From Volvox africanus (Eukaryota; Chlorophyta; Chlorophyceae; Chlamydomonadales; Volvocaceae): 64,000 nt of DNA. The translations under genes and the position numbers were made by a program. How positions within the stretch are numbered: the stretch's first letter is position 1; each line of letters starts with the position of its first letter. Below are positions 37,801 through 48,800 of this stretch, piece after piece. The notes beneath the pieces were generated by a model that saw nothing but the letters and a program-made list of their open reading frames with translations, was not told the DNA's origin and did no database searches. The DNA is taken from assembly GCA_030268105.1 (NCBI GenBank), contig BSDZ01000004.1, forward strand, positions 2,281,001-2,345,000. The letters are read 5' to 3'.

Positions 37801-40207
37801 GAGGGGATGGTAGAAGAGTGCGAATGGGGTCACCCATAATTTGAACACCGGGAATAGGGCCCTTCTACCAATATCCCCGAAGTCTACTTGAGCTTCTTCA
37901 CCGGGTAGAGTATTAACTCTGATGAAGGGGAAAGCCCCGGGGCGCCCGCGGGGAAGACAGGGAAGAGACAGGGAAGAGACAGGGAAGAGTACGAGCGGGA
38001 GTGGCAAGGTAAGGTACGGCAGGCGAGTCAACTTTTGAAAATGGGGTGCGGGTGGTGATGATGGTGGATATGGAGGTGGAGGAAAGGGTGCCTTCATGCC
38101 GTCACGAGCCCCTCCATACCCACCTATTGGCCTGCCGCATGGTCTCCTGGTCCTCCTCCGGCCCCGCCAGGTACACATAGCCCACCTTGGGGCCGATCTC
38201 CTGCGACATCCAAGGGGAAGGGGGCCGGAATTACGATGAGCGGATAGCTGAACGCCACCGAGATCCCATCTACCAATCAAATTATGATTCTAGGGACGGG
38301 GCGGGGCGGGGCGGGAAAACACCGCTTCAAGATAAGATCTGAGGTCCACGGTCCCTGAGATTGGGATGGAGACGGCGGAATGTCGCCACGGCAATCCTGA
38401 CAAGTCAATATGCTGTGTGCGTCTCATCACTCACCCAACATCACAGCCTAGTAGGCCCCATCCCTCCACCGCCATAACGAGCGACTCCCTCGCTGGAACC
38501 CACCCCACATTCGTACCCCAACCCCCGCAAGGTGAGGTAATTATGTCCCCAGATTTCTCCCTCCCCACTTCCCCGCACTCCCACTACTACCACTCCCAGT
38601 CGTGTCGTGTTTTCGCCTTTCCTCCCCCTCAATACCATTTCGCGCCTTCCCCCCCCCACACACACGCACATACGCACATGCTGTTTCTGAAGGTTAGGGG
38701 CAACCACCGGGATGAACTCCTTGCCCCGGCCGATGGTCAGCCGAGTGGCTTCATTCGCCACTCGCTCCTTTGAGGCCAGCTCGGCCGCTAAAGAGTACCT
38801 GCATCGCGGGGAGGGAAGGGAGGGGAGGGGAGGGGAGGGGAGCAGCGGTGCTGTGGGCGGGCTGGGAGCTGAACCGCTCATGGGGCCGCTGTACGACGTC
38901 CGTGTAGCTCAAAGATAAAGGCACTGAGAGCAGTAGCGGCGAGGCCCCGGAGAAGAGTGGAATGCCTCATGACCTGGGGGAAGACGCAGCGCATCAGCTC
39001 CTTGGTAAGGCTGCCCGTCTCTCCCCCCACACGCTGCCTTAGCCGCGAATGCACGGAAGTCACCCGCCTGGTCACGAGCGCTGACATGCTCTTCCAACCG
39101 CGACTCGTACATTCGCCCCTCCCTGCCCTCTCCGAAGTGAGCCCCCTTTTGTCCATACCGTGATGGAATGTACTCGAACGCCGTGAAGAGCCCCTGCTGG
39201 TTGACGGGGTTCGATTTCAGACGCAGCTGCGAACCCAGCAACCCTGGCATCAAAAAGGCACGGCATGCTTCTTGGCGGGCAGTACGACTGGCGTTAACCT
39301 GTATGCAGAGAGAAGTTTGGCAGTCGTGCGGTTTCCAAAGAGTGGGGCCAAAAGAGAGATCCCAAACGAGCTGCGGCGGGACTAACAGGGCAAGGTCAAC
39401 ATTTTGACAAAAACCCGGCAGACTTTTCCGAACCAGTGCAAGACGGCGACGACAAGAACGAAACCCGATTCGGAGGTCAGGGCGTACGTCCTCTTCCTCC
39501 CACTGTGTGCACCAGGACCAAGGAGAGCGCCCACCCACCTAATTAATCTGCCAACCAATCAACCAATTAACCAGCCAACGACACAGCGCACGATATTGGC
39601 GTTGATGAAGGATAAGGTTAGGGTGTGGATGGTAAGATACGCCGTACGAATGCAGCATACCGTTTTCTCCCAAGAGCACAACGCGTACGGATCCGCCCAT
39701 CCCATAGGCCAGCACGTCACGGCAGCGGGACTCTTCCTGCTGCCCCTCCCCTTCCCTCGTGCTCCCTTCCGGCACCCTCCCAACTCCCGCATGTCCCGGT
39801 TGCCAGATGCTGAAGAGATAACTTTTCTCGTCCACGGTAAGAACCTCACCGCAAGTGGGCTCTTGTCCGTTGTTCCCAGCTGAGCTATTTCCCTGCCCCC
39901 GTCCTTCCCTAGCTTTCACCTCCCCCTCCCTCTCGCCTGTCGTCACCCTGGACCCCCCCTTCCGCCTCCGTCCCCCCTCTCTTCCGTTCCAACCTGTTGC
40001 TCCCGTACGGAGGTCGGCAGGTGTCGCAGCATGTCGTAATTGTGGCCCGCAAAGGTGCGCAGAATGAACTCCTGTTCATTGTTGGAGTAGACGGGCAGTG
40101 TGGAGGAGATGTTGGGGGTGGCGTACCGTGGCAGCTGGGCAATGAGATCCTCGCTGGCAGCCAGCGCCAGAGCAGCCAGTGGGTCGTCGGGATCTGGGTC
40201 AGGACCG
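34829..40207 (-). CDS. multi-exon conserved-looking protein of unknown function
   Basis: Transcribed right to left. Phase-matched exons: 38798-38708, 38200-38124, 37735-37609, 37119-37063, 36607-36503, 36069-35959, 34951-34829 (stop). Less certain upstream exons lie near 38990-38910, 39300-39160, 39850-39800 and 40207-40014. The joined C-terminal part has the segments RLTIGRGKEFIP, GYVYLAGPEEDQETMRQANR, TYHEGAFIQQPFIPPG, ADWEGAYISIFENEHDCWV, NRVATEYRLTK, GDGCVYYVMRPPWVAHDKVD and a final QRFKQMSVKAQ with a Pro/Ala/Arg tail. An upstream exon reads PRYATPNISSTLPVYSNNEQ. All introns keep GT-AG borders and the frame stays open, so it is a real gene. I do not recognise the family. A possible short hydrophobic stretch (LLRGLAATALSAFIF) occurs near 38940. 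The 5' end is not identified; the right boundary given is the outermost convincing exon. Confidence 0.6.
36353..36409. repeat. (CCAGCC)n hexanucleotide microsatellite
   Basis: About nine tandem CCAGCC/CCCAGC units in an intron of the minus-strand unknown gene. They produce artificial Pro-Ala or Ser-Pro repeat frames. Confidence 0.9.
36629..36663. repeat. (GGCAGC)n microsatellite
   Basis: Six near-perfect GGCAGC units directly upstream (gene sense) of exon 36607-36503 of the minus-strand gene, within the intron. Confidence 0.85.
37247..37305. repeat. (CCCT)n tetranucleotide microsatellite
   Basis: About 15 uninterrupted CCCT units in the intron between exons 37735-37609 and 37119-37063 of the minus-strand gene. 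The purine strand is GGGA repeats. Confidence 0.92.
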
Positions 40208-42471
40208 GCAGCACTGCCGGAGGGAACGGGTTAAATGAGGGAGAAGCCAGGTGGGCTTCCGGAAAGATGGAAGGCGGTTTAAGCGTCAGTGTGGAAGGGT
40301 TGAGGGAGCTGAGCATAAAGAAGGTGAAGCTAGGTGGATGGGAGGGTTAAGATTGGTGGGAGAGGGGTGAAGCGGGAGAGGACAAAGAAACGGAGTTGTG
40401 CGATGACACTTTAAGAGGAGAGGGACAAACCGGGGCGAAAAGGGGCTTCATCACTGTCCTCAACTGTCCTCTATCTTTGGTAAAGGAGATGCTTGTCCAT
40501 GTATGATAAACAGACGTATATAAATTTCATCACATAGTTCTCTCAGGCTGCGTGCATGTGCTTGTTGCAGCCGCGGACAAGGACATGCAACTTACTTGGA
40601 GTCGCCGCGCCCGCTAGTGCTGACCTCAGCCACAAGGACCGTGTCTTCTCCAGTATCTGTTGGCGCAAGACCACTTTGTTGCGATCGCGATTGCTCTAGC
40701 ATGTTGTGCGTCGTCAACGCGCCTCAGCTCCTATGCCGCAGCCGAAAGGAGGTGCAAATTGCTACTAAAATTCCAGCATAAATAACTTGATTTAAATGTA
40801 TCCGAAATAGATATACGCTAACGTTAGCAGGTAATGACCTCGATGGTGGTCATATAGGCAAGTCCTGCCAGCCTCAGAGAATAAATAGAAAATTTCGACT
40901 TATTTACTGTGCTTGATCCTCAGAAATTAATCCAAACCTGTTCTGCCTTTGAATGTCAGGATTAATAAGCATCGACACCCAATGTGTGTGACCATTGCAA
41001 GTTCAGGTTACTTGAGAGAGCTTGTGATGACCCAGAAAATAAATTAAACATAAATTCTACTCATAAAATGTCGTGATGGGAGCCGAATCGTCACGAGGTA
41101 TGTACGACACGGTTTCTACGTGATAAGCGACGTTGATCGCTCGCGCTACCATGTTGGCAGAAATGCGCGACAGATATGAGACATTTATGTTTAATCAAGG
41201 CAATTATCTATCGTCGGAAAACAAGTCGCTTTTTCAGCCTCATCGATGGAAACCTCATTTTGAGCCCGCGATGGGCCCTACGCGAAAAAGGGCAACGGAC
41301 AAGACTCCGGGCCAGAGCCGCCAGAGCGCATCAGATACAAAATTCTTACAAAGTTAAGGAAGCCCGGGAGCACCTCGGCCCCTCTGCCTCCACGCGAAAA
41401 CGACTACCGCCAAAAGACCACAGACTCACGCTACTTTGCCACCTGAACTTAGAAAGGGGAAACCGCCAGCGGGGGAGGCAAATGATGGGGGGAAAGTCTC
41501 GCACTGCTGAGCAGGTGCGGCCGGCATTTTTCCCGCCAGCTGCCACCACCCGCTGAACTGCTAGCAGTGAGCCACGGCCGGCGATGATGCCCTACCGGTG
41601 CCCGCGAACAAATCGCGAGGTCAACTGAACATGACTGTCATCTATGACTAATCGAGAGCTGCAATCCACGAGAGCCACGAGGAGAACAACGAAACGAGCA
41701 CGATGCCTGATCCCAGGAAGTGAGCGAACTGCTCTCGGCACTCCCTGACCTCGACCGCCGTACCTCTCAAGTCGTACGGCAGGCCCCATAACGAGTTCTA
41801 AAATACTTATTTTTGGCGAGCGCGCAATTTTACGGAGACCAGGATTCCGGCAAGCGGCGCATGAAATAATGGCTGCAAATGGAGTTATTTGGAGACCTGC
41901 TCGACCTCCTCTTCCAAGAATGAAGAAGGCATCCATGTAACGGGAGCCTGGTGCACGATGTCTCTGTGCGCCACCCTGCTGCGGCCCTCTGCGGCCCTCT
42001 GCGGCCCTCTGCGGCCCTCTCCGTACGATCCGGCCACCGGTCGTACAGTTCCGAACCGGCCACCAATCCCGTCCTATTTAGGGGCACCGGCGGGTTTTGC
42101 GGCAACGAGAAGGGGAGACTGCGGGAAGACGAGGGTGGGACAGTCTGTACGGCAACCCGCGGTTACCCCAAGGCTATATCCTTCGGGGTGCAGCAGCTGT
42201 GCAGACGATCATGATGGATCGTCCCTAGATCATGATCGTCCTGGATTTGGATTTTATTCAAATCAATCCTGAATTTATTTCAGGACCCTTGTGAATTGAT
42301 GAGATGCTGAAACAACTCATGAGTATAACAAACAAGTATACATTTTGTGGGAATGTACTGTTGAGATAGCTCTGGGGTGTGTGGCCTTTCTTTCGAAAGA
42401 ACAAAATGGCAAATAGCTTTTACTTCCTAATAACTGGTTTTCATCTTTGTTTCACAGCCAACTCGGCCAAG
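40208..42471. other. spacer up to the transposon boundary
   Basis: About 2.3 kb without a convincing gene. It may hold the promoter or first exons of the minus-strand gene (34829-40207). Four exact tandem copies of GCGGCCCTCT lie at 41981-42020. A short self-complementary GATCATGAT stretch occurs near 42205-42240. The sequence becomes AT-richer toward the right end. Confidence 0.4.
41981..42020. repeat. four tandem copies of a 10-bp unit
   Basis: GCGGCCCTCT is repeated exactly four times. It is a young or conserved minisatellite just outside the transposon boundary. Confidence 0.9.
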
Positions 42472-42880
42472 CACTATAACAACAGATTCGTGCGTTAGGC
42501 TCGCGTTAGGCTGCGTTAGGGCGCGTATGTGTGCGTTTTGTGCGTTAGCGGTTGCGTTAGCCTAACGCGAGCCTAACGCAAAGAAATAGAAAACTGGACA
42601 GAACGTCTGTTATAGTGCGTCGTTTTCAAGTTCGTTTAAATGAAAACAATATTTATAATGATCATAAAAGTTCCCTGTAATTTTTATTACGTTTCGTGGT
42701 GCTCGAAAATCGGGGGCTTGCGTATGTTCTAACGCGAGCCTAACGCAAACCTAACGCACGCGATCGCAAACCTAACGCACGCGTTAACTTTACGCAAACA
42801 GCTTGCGTATATCTTGCGTACATTGCGTTACCATACGCACGTAACGCACTGTAACGCAGTTTACGCAAAGTTTATGTAGA
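42472..42880. repeat. subterminal GCGTTAGG / CCTAACGC repeat cluster
   Basis: At least eight copies of the octamer GCGTTAGG occur, plus several near copies, first in direct orientation (about 42490-42560) and then as CCTAACGC (about 42560-42790). In CACTA elements such short, dense subterminal repeats bind the element's own proteins. A CACTATAACA at 42472 and its inverted copy TGTTATAGTG ending at 42617 bracket the first part of the cluster. Confidence 0.8.
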
Positions 42881-43822
42881 TAGCGCATAATAAAGTTCGG
42901 AGCACGGGTTCGCCGGATTTATTTAGTTTGCTTACTTGCTCTTATTGTGCAGTAGCATTGGAGACTTTGTGCATAAAATATCTTCAAAGTTAATTTCAAT
43001 TTAGGATAGCGCTATGAATACTAGTCGTTGTACAAGAGATTGCTCTGGTGAACGCTTGTTAACATCGCTAAATCGCTACCATTATATGGATTTAGAACCT
43101 GTAAATGTGGCTTACTTTTTAACATAAAACTCTGAAGTGCCACACATGGCTGTTCATGGCTACCTTTCTAATGATGGAAGGGTTTCTAATTATTGAGCAG
43201 CAAGCTGCCGGAGTTAGCAAGCGTGGGTAAGGATCGCAGAAATTTGGCAACAGCAAACCTTACACAGTAGCCAGGCAACAATGTTGCCAGATGGAGACCC
43301 AAACAAAGTCACCAAGAGCCACAGTTACACATCGAGCAGGCCCCCAAAATTATATAGCCTTGTCCGGCAAGCACCATAGCAGCTTTGCGTAGGTGCGAAA
43401 ATTGACCATGAAAATGACCATGTGTGAGACGTAATCTATGACCCCAATGCTTCCCAAATCCAGACATAAGGCAAGGCAGAATAGTTCAATCGCTGCACGG
43501 GAATGAATAGTTCAACGGATTCACGCCACAATTTTCAGCACGGTTATTATTTTATCATCGCATAAAAAACGTCATGCACATTCCTAACCAAAATTGTTTC
43601 ATGGCTCCAGAAACTCCAAGCACGCTCCTAACCCAATGATTCCTCTAGACGGTGCTGTACTGAGGGCTGCCCAGAACCCTGGCCTTCCATCCCATCCCGC
43701 TGGCCCTCACTCCCAGGTACTGGTGCAACGAAACCATCCTAACTCTCCGATGTGCTATCCATGTCCATCATGAACTTCAGAAGCTTGCGAGTACTCCTAT
43801 TGTGCCTGTATGCGTGTTGAGG
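42881..43822. other. AT-rich spacer inside the transposon
   Basis: No supported exon and no obvious repeat. It lies between the subterminal repeats and the 3' end of the coiled-coil frame at 43823. Confidence 0.4.
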
Positions 43823-44119
43823 TCAGACAACCCTCCTAGCATTGTGAACCTGTTTCGCTACTTCGTCAACCAGTTCGGCACTTTTCCGAAGGCGGCCACA
43901 CATTTCCTCGTGCAAGAGCCTATAGTTCTCCTTGACTTCCAAGAGCTCCTTTTGCAAGCTTGCTGATCGCTCCACTCCAATTTGACATCCGTTTCCTGGC
44001 TTTGGAGCTTAAGCCGCTCCGTGTCAAGCTCGCTTTGCAGAGAAAACGAGTGTTCCTGCTCCACATGCAGGCTTTCCTCCTGCAGCTGCACTTTCTTCCT
44101 TAGATCCTGCAGCTCACAC
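43823..44119 (-). pseudogene. coiled-coil exon with one frameshift
   Basis: Read on the minus strand from an acceptor-like TTGTAG at 44120, the exon gives CELQDLRKKVQLQEESLHVE, then a Gln/Glu/Leu-rich stretch up to QSQETD. After a one-base deletion near 43982-43987 it continues in another frame (VERSASLQKELLEVKENYRL and onward to VDEVAKQVHNARRVV, stop at 43825-43823). Both halves have heptad-like Leu spacing, so they once formed one coiled coil. Its place in the CACTA element suggests a third, TNPA-like or accessory protein, or a 3' alternative exon. An upstream 40-codon frame at 44245-44367 (MPRTEPLEGNIVLELLDGID) may be its preceding exon. The break may also be a sequencing indel. Confidence 0.45.
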
Positions 44120-44244
44120 CTACAAGCAAGGCGTACAGGCGGCGTTGGCTACCAAAACATATCACAGCATAAAATGCACATAGACAGGGCATCACAAGTA
44201 CAAACTTTGCAATGGTAATTCTAAACATCCACGTCACAATGAAG

Positions 44245-44367
44245 TCACTTCTCATCGCTACTTAAACAAGGAAGAGCCAAGCTTTGAGCCAAGCTGCCGC
44301 TGCCTTCATCGATGCCATCTAGCAGCTCCAACACGATGTTGCCTTCCAGTGGCTCCGTTCGAGGCAT
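44245..44367 (-). CDS. possible small exon or ORF upstream of the coiled-coil exon
   Basis: A complete 40-codon frame from ATG to TGA with acidic, Leu-rich composition (EGNIVLELLDGIDEGSGSLA). Its codon use looks coding compared with the AT-rich surroundings. A GT within TTTAAGTAGC could act as a donor to the acceptor at 44120. No domain is recognised. Confidence 0.3.
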   Translation of the reverse strand: MPRTEPLEGNIVLELLDGIDEGSGSLAQSLALPCLSSDEK

Positions 44368-45682
44368 GACACACTGAAAATGTTCCTGACTTTCAGGAAA
44401 TAGTGTTTCTGGGATGCAAAGAGTTTCATGTCATTCCATCATAAGCAGAAGGCGGCTCCATTCGTTACTGAAGCAATTAATATTCCTTTATAAATATATT
44501 ATTAGCTGTTGATGCTGCAGAAATTGTACGTATGCTGCCTGTCCAACAGAACTGCTACCGTATGACATGGACAACCTGACGACTGTGTACAACGTCGACC
44601 AAAGAAGTACACCCCGTGAGCATGCATATTTGTGCATATGCATGAAAGGAAAGTGTAAGATATGTGTATGCCCTATACACCTTGTTTAAAATGTTTATGT
44701 CATTCACCAATAGTCCATGCCAACTGCCAAAATCGTGATTTCACTCATGATATGAACAAGTCCAGCTGTTGGGCCAGGCTTAGCCCTTAAGGTTCTGATT
44801 TCAGTACGGAAGTCGTAACTTGACCACCTTGGTACTCCTATAGATTCAAACGATTTGCAGTTCGTAAAGAAGAAGGCTATTAGACTACTCTAACTTACTT
44901 CCTTTATTTGAATGGTCGTCCATCTGTTTGTGTGTCATTCAAAGCAATAAATAAACATTGTGTCAACTCTGTCATCCCGTATAGCATGCACTGAATGAAG
45001 CTGCATGCATGCAAGTAAATACAGCAGATAAATGCCAGGGAACTATTGATTTTTGGAAGCCAGCATAATTGTTTCTTACCACAAAAGCGTGCACATATCT
45101 TTGATACTTCCTAGCAGCATATGCATTATGATTTTGAACGAAGGGCAGCAACCAAACATAATGAATCCTGTCCCCAAATCAATTACATCAATCCACACAT
45201 TCATTATTTAGCAGCAGACAGGGAAGCACATACATGTACTGGTACTCCCTATTCCTAGCACACTCCAGCGGCATGTGTCTGCATGATCTTAACCTTGAAC
45301 GCCACATATGAATACGTATGCATGCAAGGAAACCCCAGCAAAAATGCGGGAAAGTAAAGGGTCTGCAGTCAGATAGAACAAGAAAACATCACCAAGGCGC
45401 GGGTAACATGGCGCAAGATCTGCCATACACATGATGTATACCCTTTTCCATCAACCACCAAATGAAGCTAATGACAATATAGTCACAATCCCCTGGAGTT
45501 AAGCCTTCCAAGGTAAACAACATGCAACTGTACACTTGTGTAAACCCCGCCCCTTCTTCCTGGGGCTTAAGGAATAATAGAAAGCAAGTCCGCACCCTAC
45601 CATGCTAACTAATTGGTTCCCCATACACTGTTCATGAGGCTTGATTGATCACAAAATCAAATGTACCATGCCTCTCACTTTT
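44368..45682. other. AT-rich spacer, nothing recognised
   Basis: About 1.3 kb between the coiled-coil locus and the transposase 3' UTR. The short minus-strand frame at 45389-45595 has no domain and no splice support. Confidence 0.4.
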
Positions 45683-45687
45683 TTACA
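45683..45687 (-). promoter_or_regulatory. candidate polyadenylation signal of the transposase gene
   Basis: TTACA on the plus strand reads as TGTAA on the minus strand, 126 nt after the transposase stop codon. This is the alga-type polyadenylation pentamer at a plausible spacing. Confidence 0.35.
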
Positions 45688-45812
45688 AGCAATGTCCGGC
45701 ATCAATAAACCCCAGCCCCCATATTAGGTACAACATGCACAGGCTACATACAAGAGTTCACAACTACATTTTAATTGTGCTTGTGCACATGTACCCAATC
45801 AGCAGCAAATGA

Positions 45813-48800
45813 TCAGGCATATTCACCTCCATCATTGGTCGGAAGCTGAGAAAAGGTAACATATGTGAGGAAATAGCTTAGCTCATTGTTGACACGGCAA
45901 CGAATGACCTTTGAATCTATCATGCCAACCTCCTTGGGAAAATAATTAAGGAGTATTTCCTGTCGTACCTCATTCACCGTGGCATCCCGCCTGGAGTAAT
46001 CCTTCACCCGGTAAAGCTCCTTGGGCCTCAACACCTCAGCTCGGTGCAGATTGCAGACAGCAACTTTTACAGGTGCCACATCACACCTTGGACGGATCAG
46101 CGCAAAGAATAATATTTCCCCAATGAAAATGCTTACCCTAGGGTCACTCTCTGAAACCATACCCCCAGGGCCATACTTGCACTTGAAATGGTAAGACTGT
46201 CGCTTAGTGGCCCTGGCATAATCCACTGAAAGCACCACCTCATCTCTCCGTTTCAGTGCCCGCTTGAAAATGTATATGTCACTGTCTTGTAGGACCGATG
46301 GTAATAAGTTAGTACGGGCCATGAAATCTTCTGTCTCCTCTGTGCGCAGAATACCACCAAGAATGTGTGATCGCTGTTCTGCATCAGCAATGTAGCCCTG
46401 GCCAAGAAGCTGTGAGCCCTCACTGTCCTCCTCATCTAAGAAAACATCTCTTTTGCTGGGATTTAATTGAATATTATCTGCACGGTATCCTGGGACCCAT
46501 TCATCAAATGTCCTAAACGTTTCAGGATGGGCAGCTTTGAGATGTGTGAGCCAAAGAGATGCAAGGTAACCACCTGCAAGTATGAGTTCTGGAACGGTAG
46601 GTGATCTGTACTTAACAATACTCTTCATCATTTGCATTCCACGCTCTACCCAGAACTCGGTAGCAAATGCAACGTGCCCCCGTGCATTCTCCTGCTCTCG
46701 CAGTCTGCAGACTAGGATATGTAGGTTGTAAGTACAGAACTGTATCCCGAAGACATGTTCAGCTGCAATGCTGAAAGACTTCAGCAGCCTTGCAGCATGA
46801 TTGTTGGCGTCTGCTGAAAAGTCCGAAGGATCATAACGAAAGTAATGCAGTAGTGCTGTCCGTAAATTGTTCCACATGACCTTAATATTAAAGGACTTGG
46901 TAATACCATCGACAACACGTTGGACAACTGGCATCAGTGGTGTGCTGCTTTGCAGGGAGTCTTCCTCATGAAGGATGTAGACTGAATAGCTATCTAACCA
47001 ATGCAACCAGTCCTCCATTGTCCAGGTACCTCTGTGTTTTACTATGTCACGATACGGCCGGTTAAGGTCATTGGTTGTGATAATGTGGCTTGCACGCTGT
47101 GCCATAATTTTCCGCTGTGGGCCAAGAATGGTGTAGTCCATGACATGTCTTCCAAGCTTTCCAAGAATAGTGTTCCAAAAACGCTTTATAACACCAAAAA
47201 GGGCTGCATGTGCAACTGGTACGACAAAGACGTCATTATAGTTGCAGTAGTCAAGCTCTCGAATAATTGGGCTAAGGCCTTTACAGCCTACAATCCCAGT
47301 CCACTGAGGATCTTTCATAGCCAATGCTGCACGCTTGAGATGCATTTCATGGCTGACCATTATTCTTGGGTCCCCACAACGTGCTGACAGGGGAGCATTT
47401 TCCATGTCCGGTATAGCACCATCGAAAATGCAGTTGACATCAGCGTCTACTGCGTAGCCAGGAAAGTACATGCCACCACCCTCACCACTCACCCCCTTCA
47501 GTAGGCAGTGGCCACATCCAGTAGCTGATGTGTGTGAGTTCCACAAACTTAATTTCCTGTTAGCAGGAGTATCTGCATGCATGCAAATGAGGCAAACAGC
47601 AAAAAGGACACATGCAAAGTACCAATCTTATGTCAATTATGTAAACAAGCTGTCTTGCTGGCCTCAATCACAATATTCTTATCATTATACACATATATAA
47701 CATATATCCAAATATTTAAGGAGTGCCACAAATATTATATATACCCACTTTGGCTCATCCCGGTCAGGGGCCCTGGTGCTCGTGTTTGCAGGGTGAGTTG
47801 CCCACAGTGTTAACACCCCTTATCCAAATTTTGTGCATATTTCTTAGACACAATAGCATGCTTGAGCGCGTACATATGCAAACGTGACGTACCTGCAAAT
47901 ATAGCACTTAAGAAGATCTTGTGCTCAAACAGTTGTCGGTCATTGCCCATAACCATAAGTGAACTTTCACTATATGGCCCATATTCTTTAAATGCATCAA
48001 GTGTCCGTGAAACATAAACATCCATACTTGATGGCTCTTCTGGACCAGGAATCACTGTAAGGATATAAGTAAAACGACGTTTAGATCTGTGTGCGACAGG
48101 TAGGTCTGTGCATCTGCGGATTTATTAACGAAAGGGACAATCATATAAGGGATCAGCAGTTACAGCAATACATGAACATCACAGTCATTACAATCAAGGC
48201 CACGAATGATCACGTGCTTAAATATTGGTAGATATTGCAAGTTTAAACTGAGAACCTGTGGCCCACAGCATTCCTGTCAAAAGACAATTAAATACCTCAA
48301 AACAAAACAAAACAAAATCCTAATTCTCTTGAGTTTTCCCACTGTTCTTTATGCAAAGTTGGAGATAATGTGCCCTCTCATTTCACGGGAAATGAATGGG
48401 CCAAACATGCAGCAGCATAATATGTATATATGTATGTGTGTGTGTGTGTGCATGCACACGCATGCACGCACACACACACACACACACACGCACACACACA
48501 CACGCGCGCGCGCGCACACGTGTAACTGAAGCAAGGTAGCCTATTGACATTAAATCAAAATATAAATGTACCTTTCATGCAACATATTCTCACCTCATCA
48601 GTAATAAACCAACACTATGAGTTTTGAACTGATATACTTGGGCAAAGTCGAATCCAAGATCATAAGCAGAATTTGCATGCTGCATAAGCTGGCCATTCGT
48701 TTTTGCGTCAATATCTTTGGCCATTTGGGAACCATAGAAGTCATCTGGCTCATTATCACGGCCAGTGCCACGAAGCTGGCGGAAGAGTGGATCTGAAAAC

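Noticed and set aside
42270..42330. C/D box snoRNA-like motif (TTGATGAGATGCTGA)
   Set aside because: The C box lacks the initial purine and no convincing D box, terminal stem or guide sequence is present at the right spacing.
48349..48534. Cys/Val/His repeat peptides around 48.4 kb
   Set aside because: Translation of the TG/CA/CG microsatellite.
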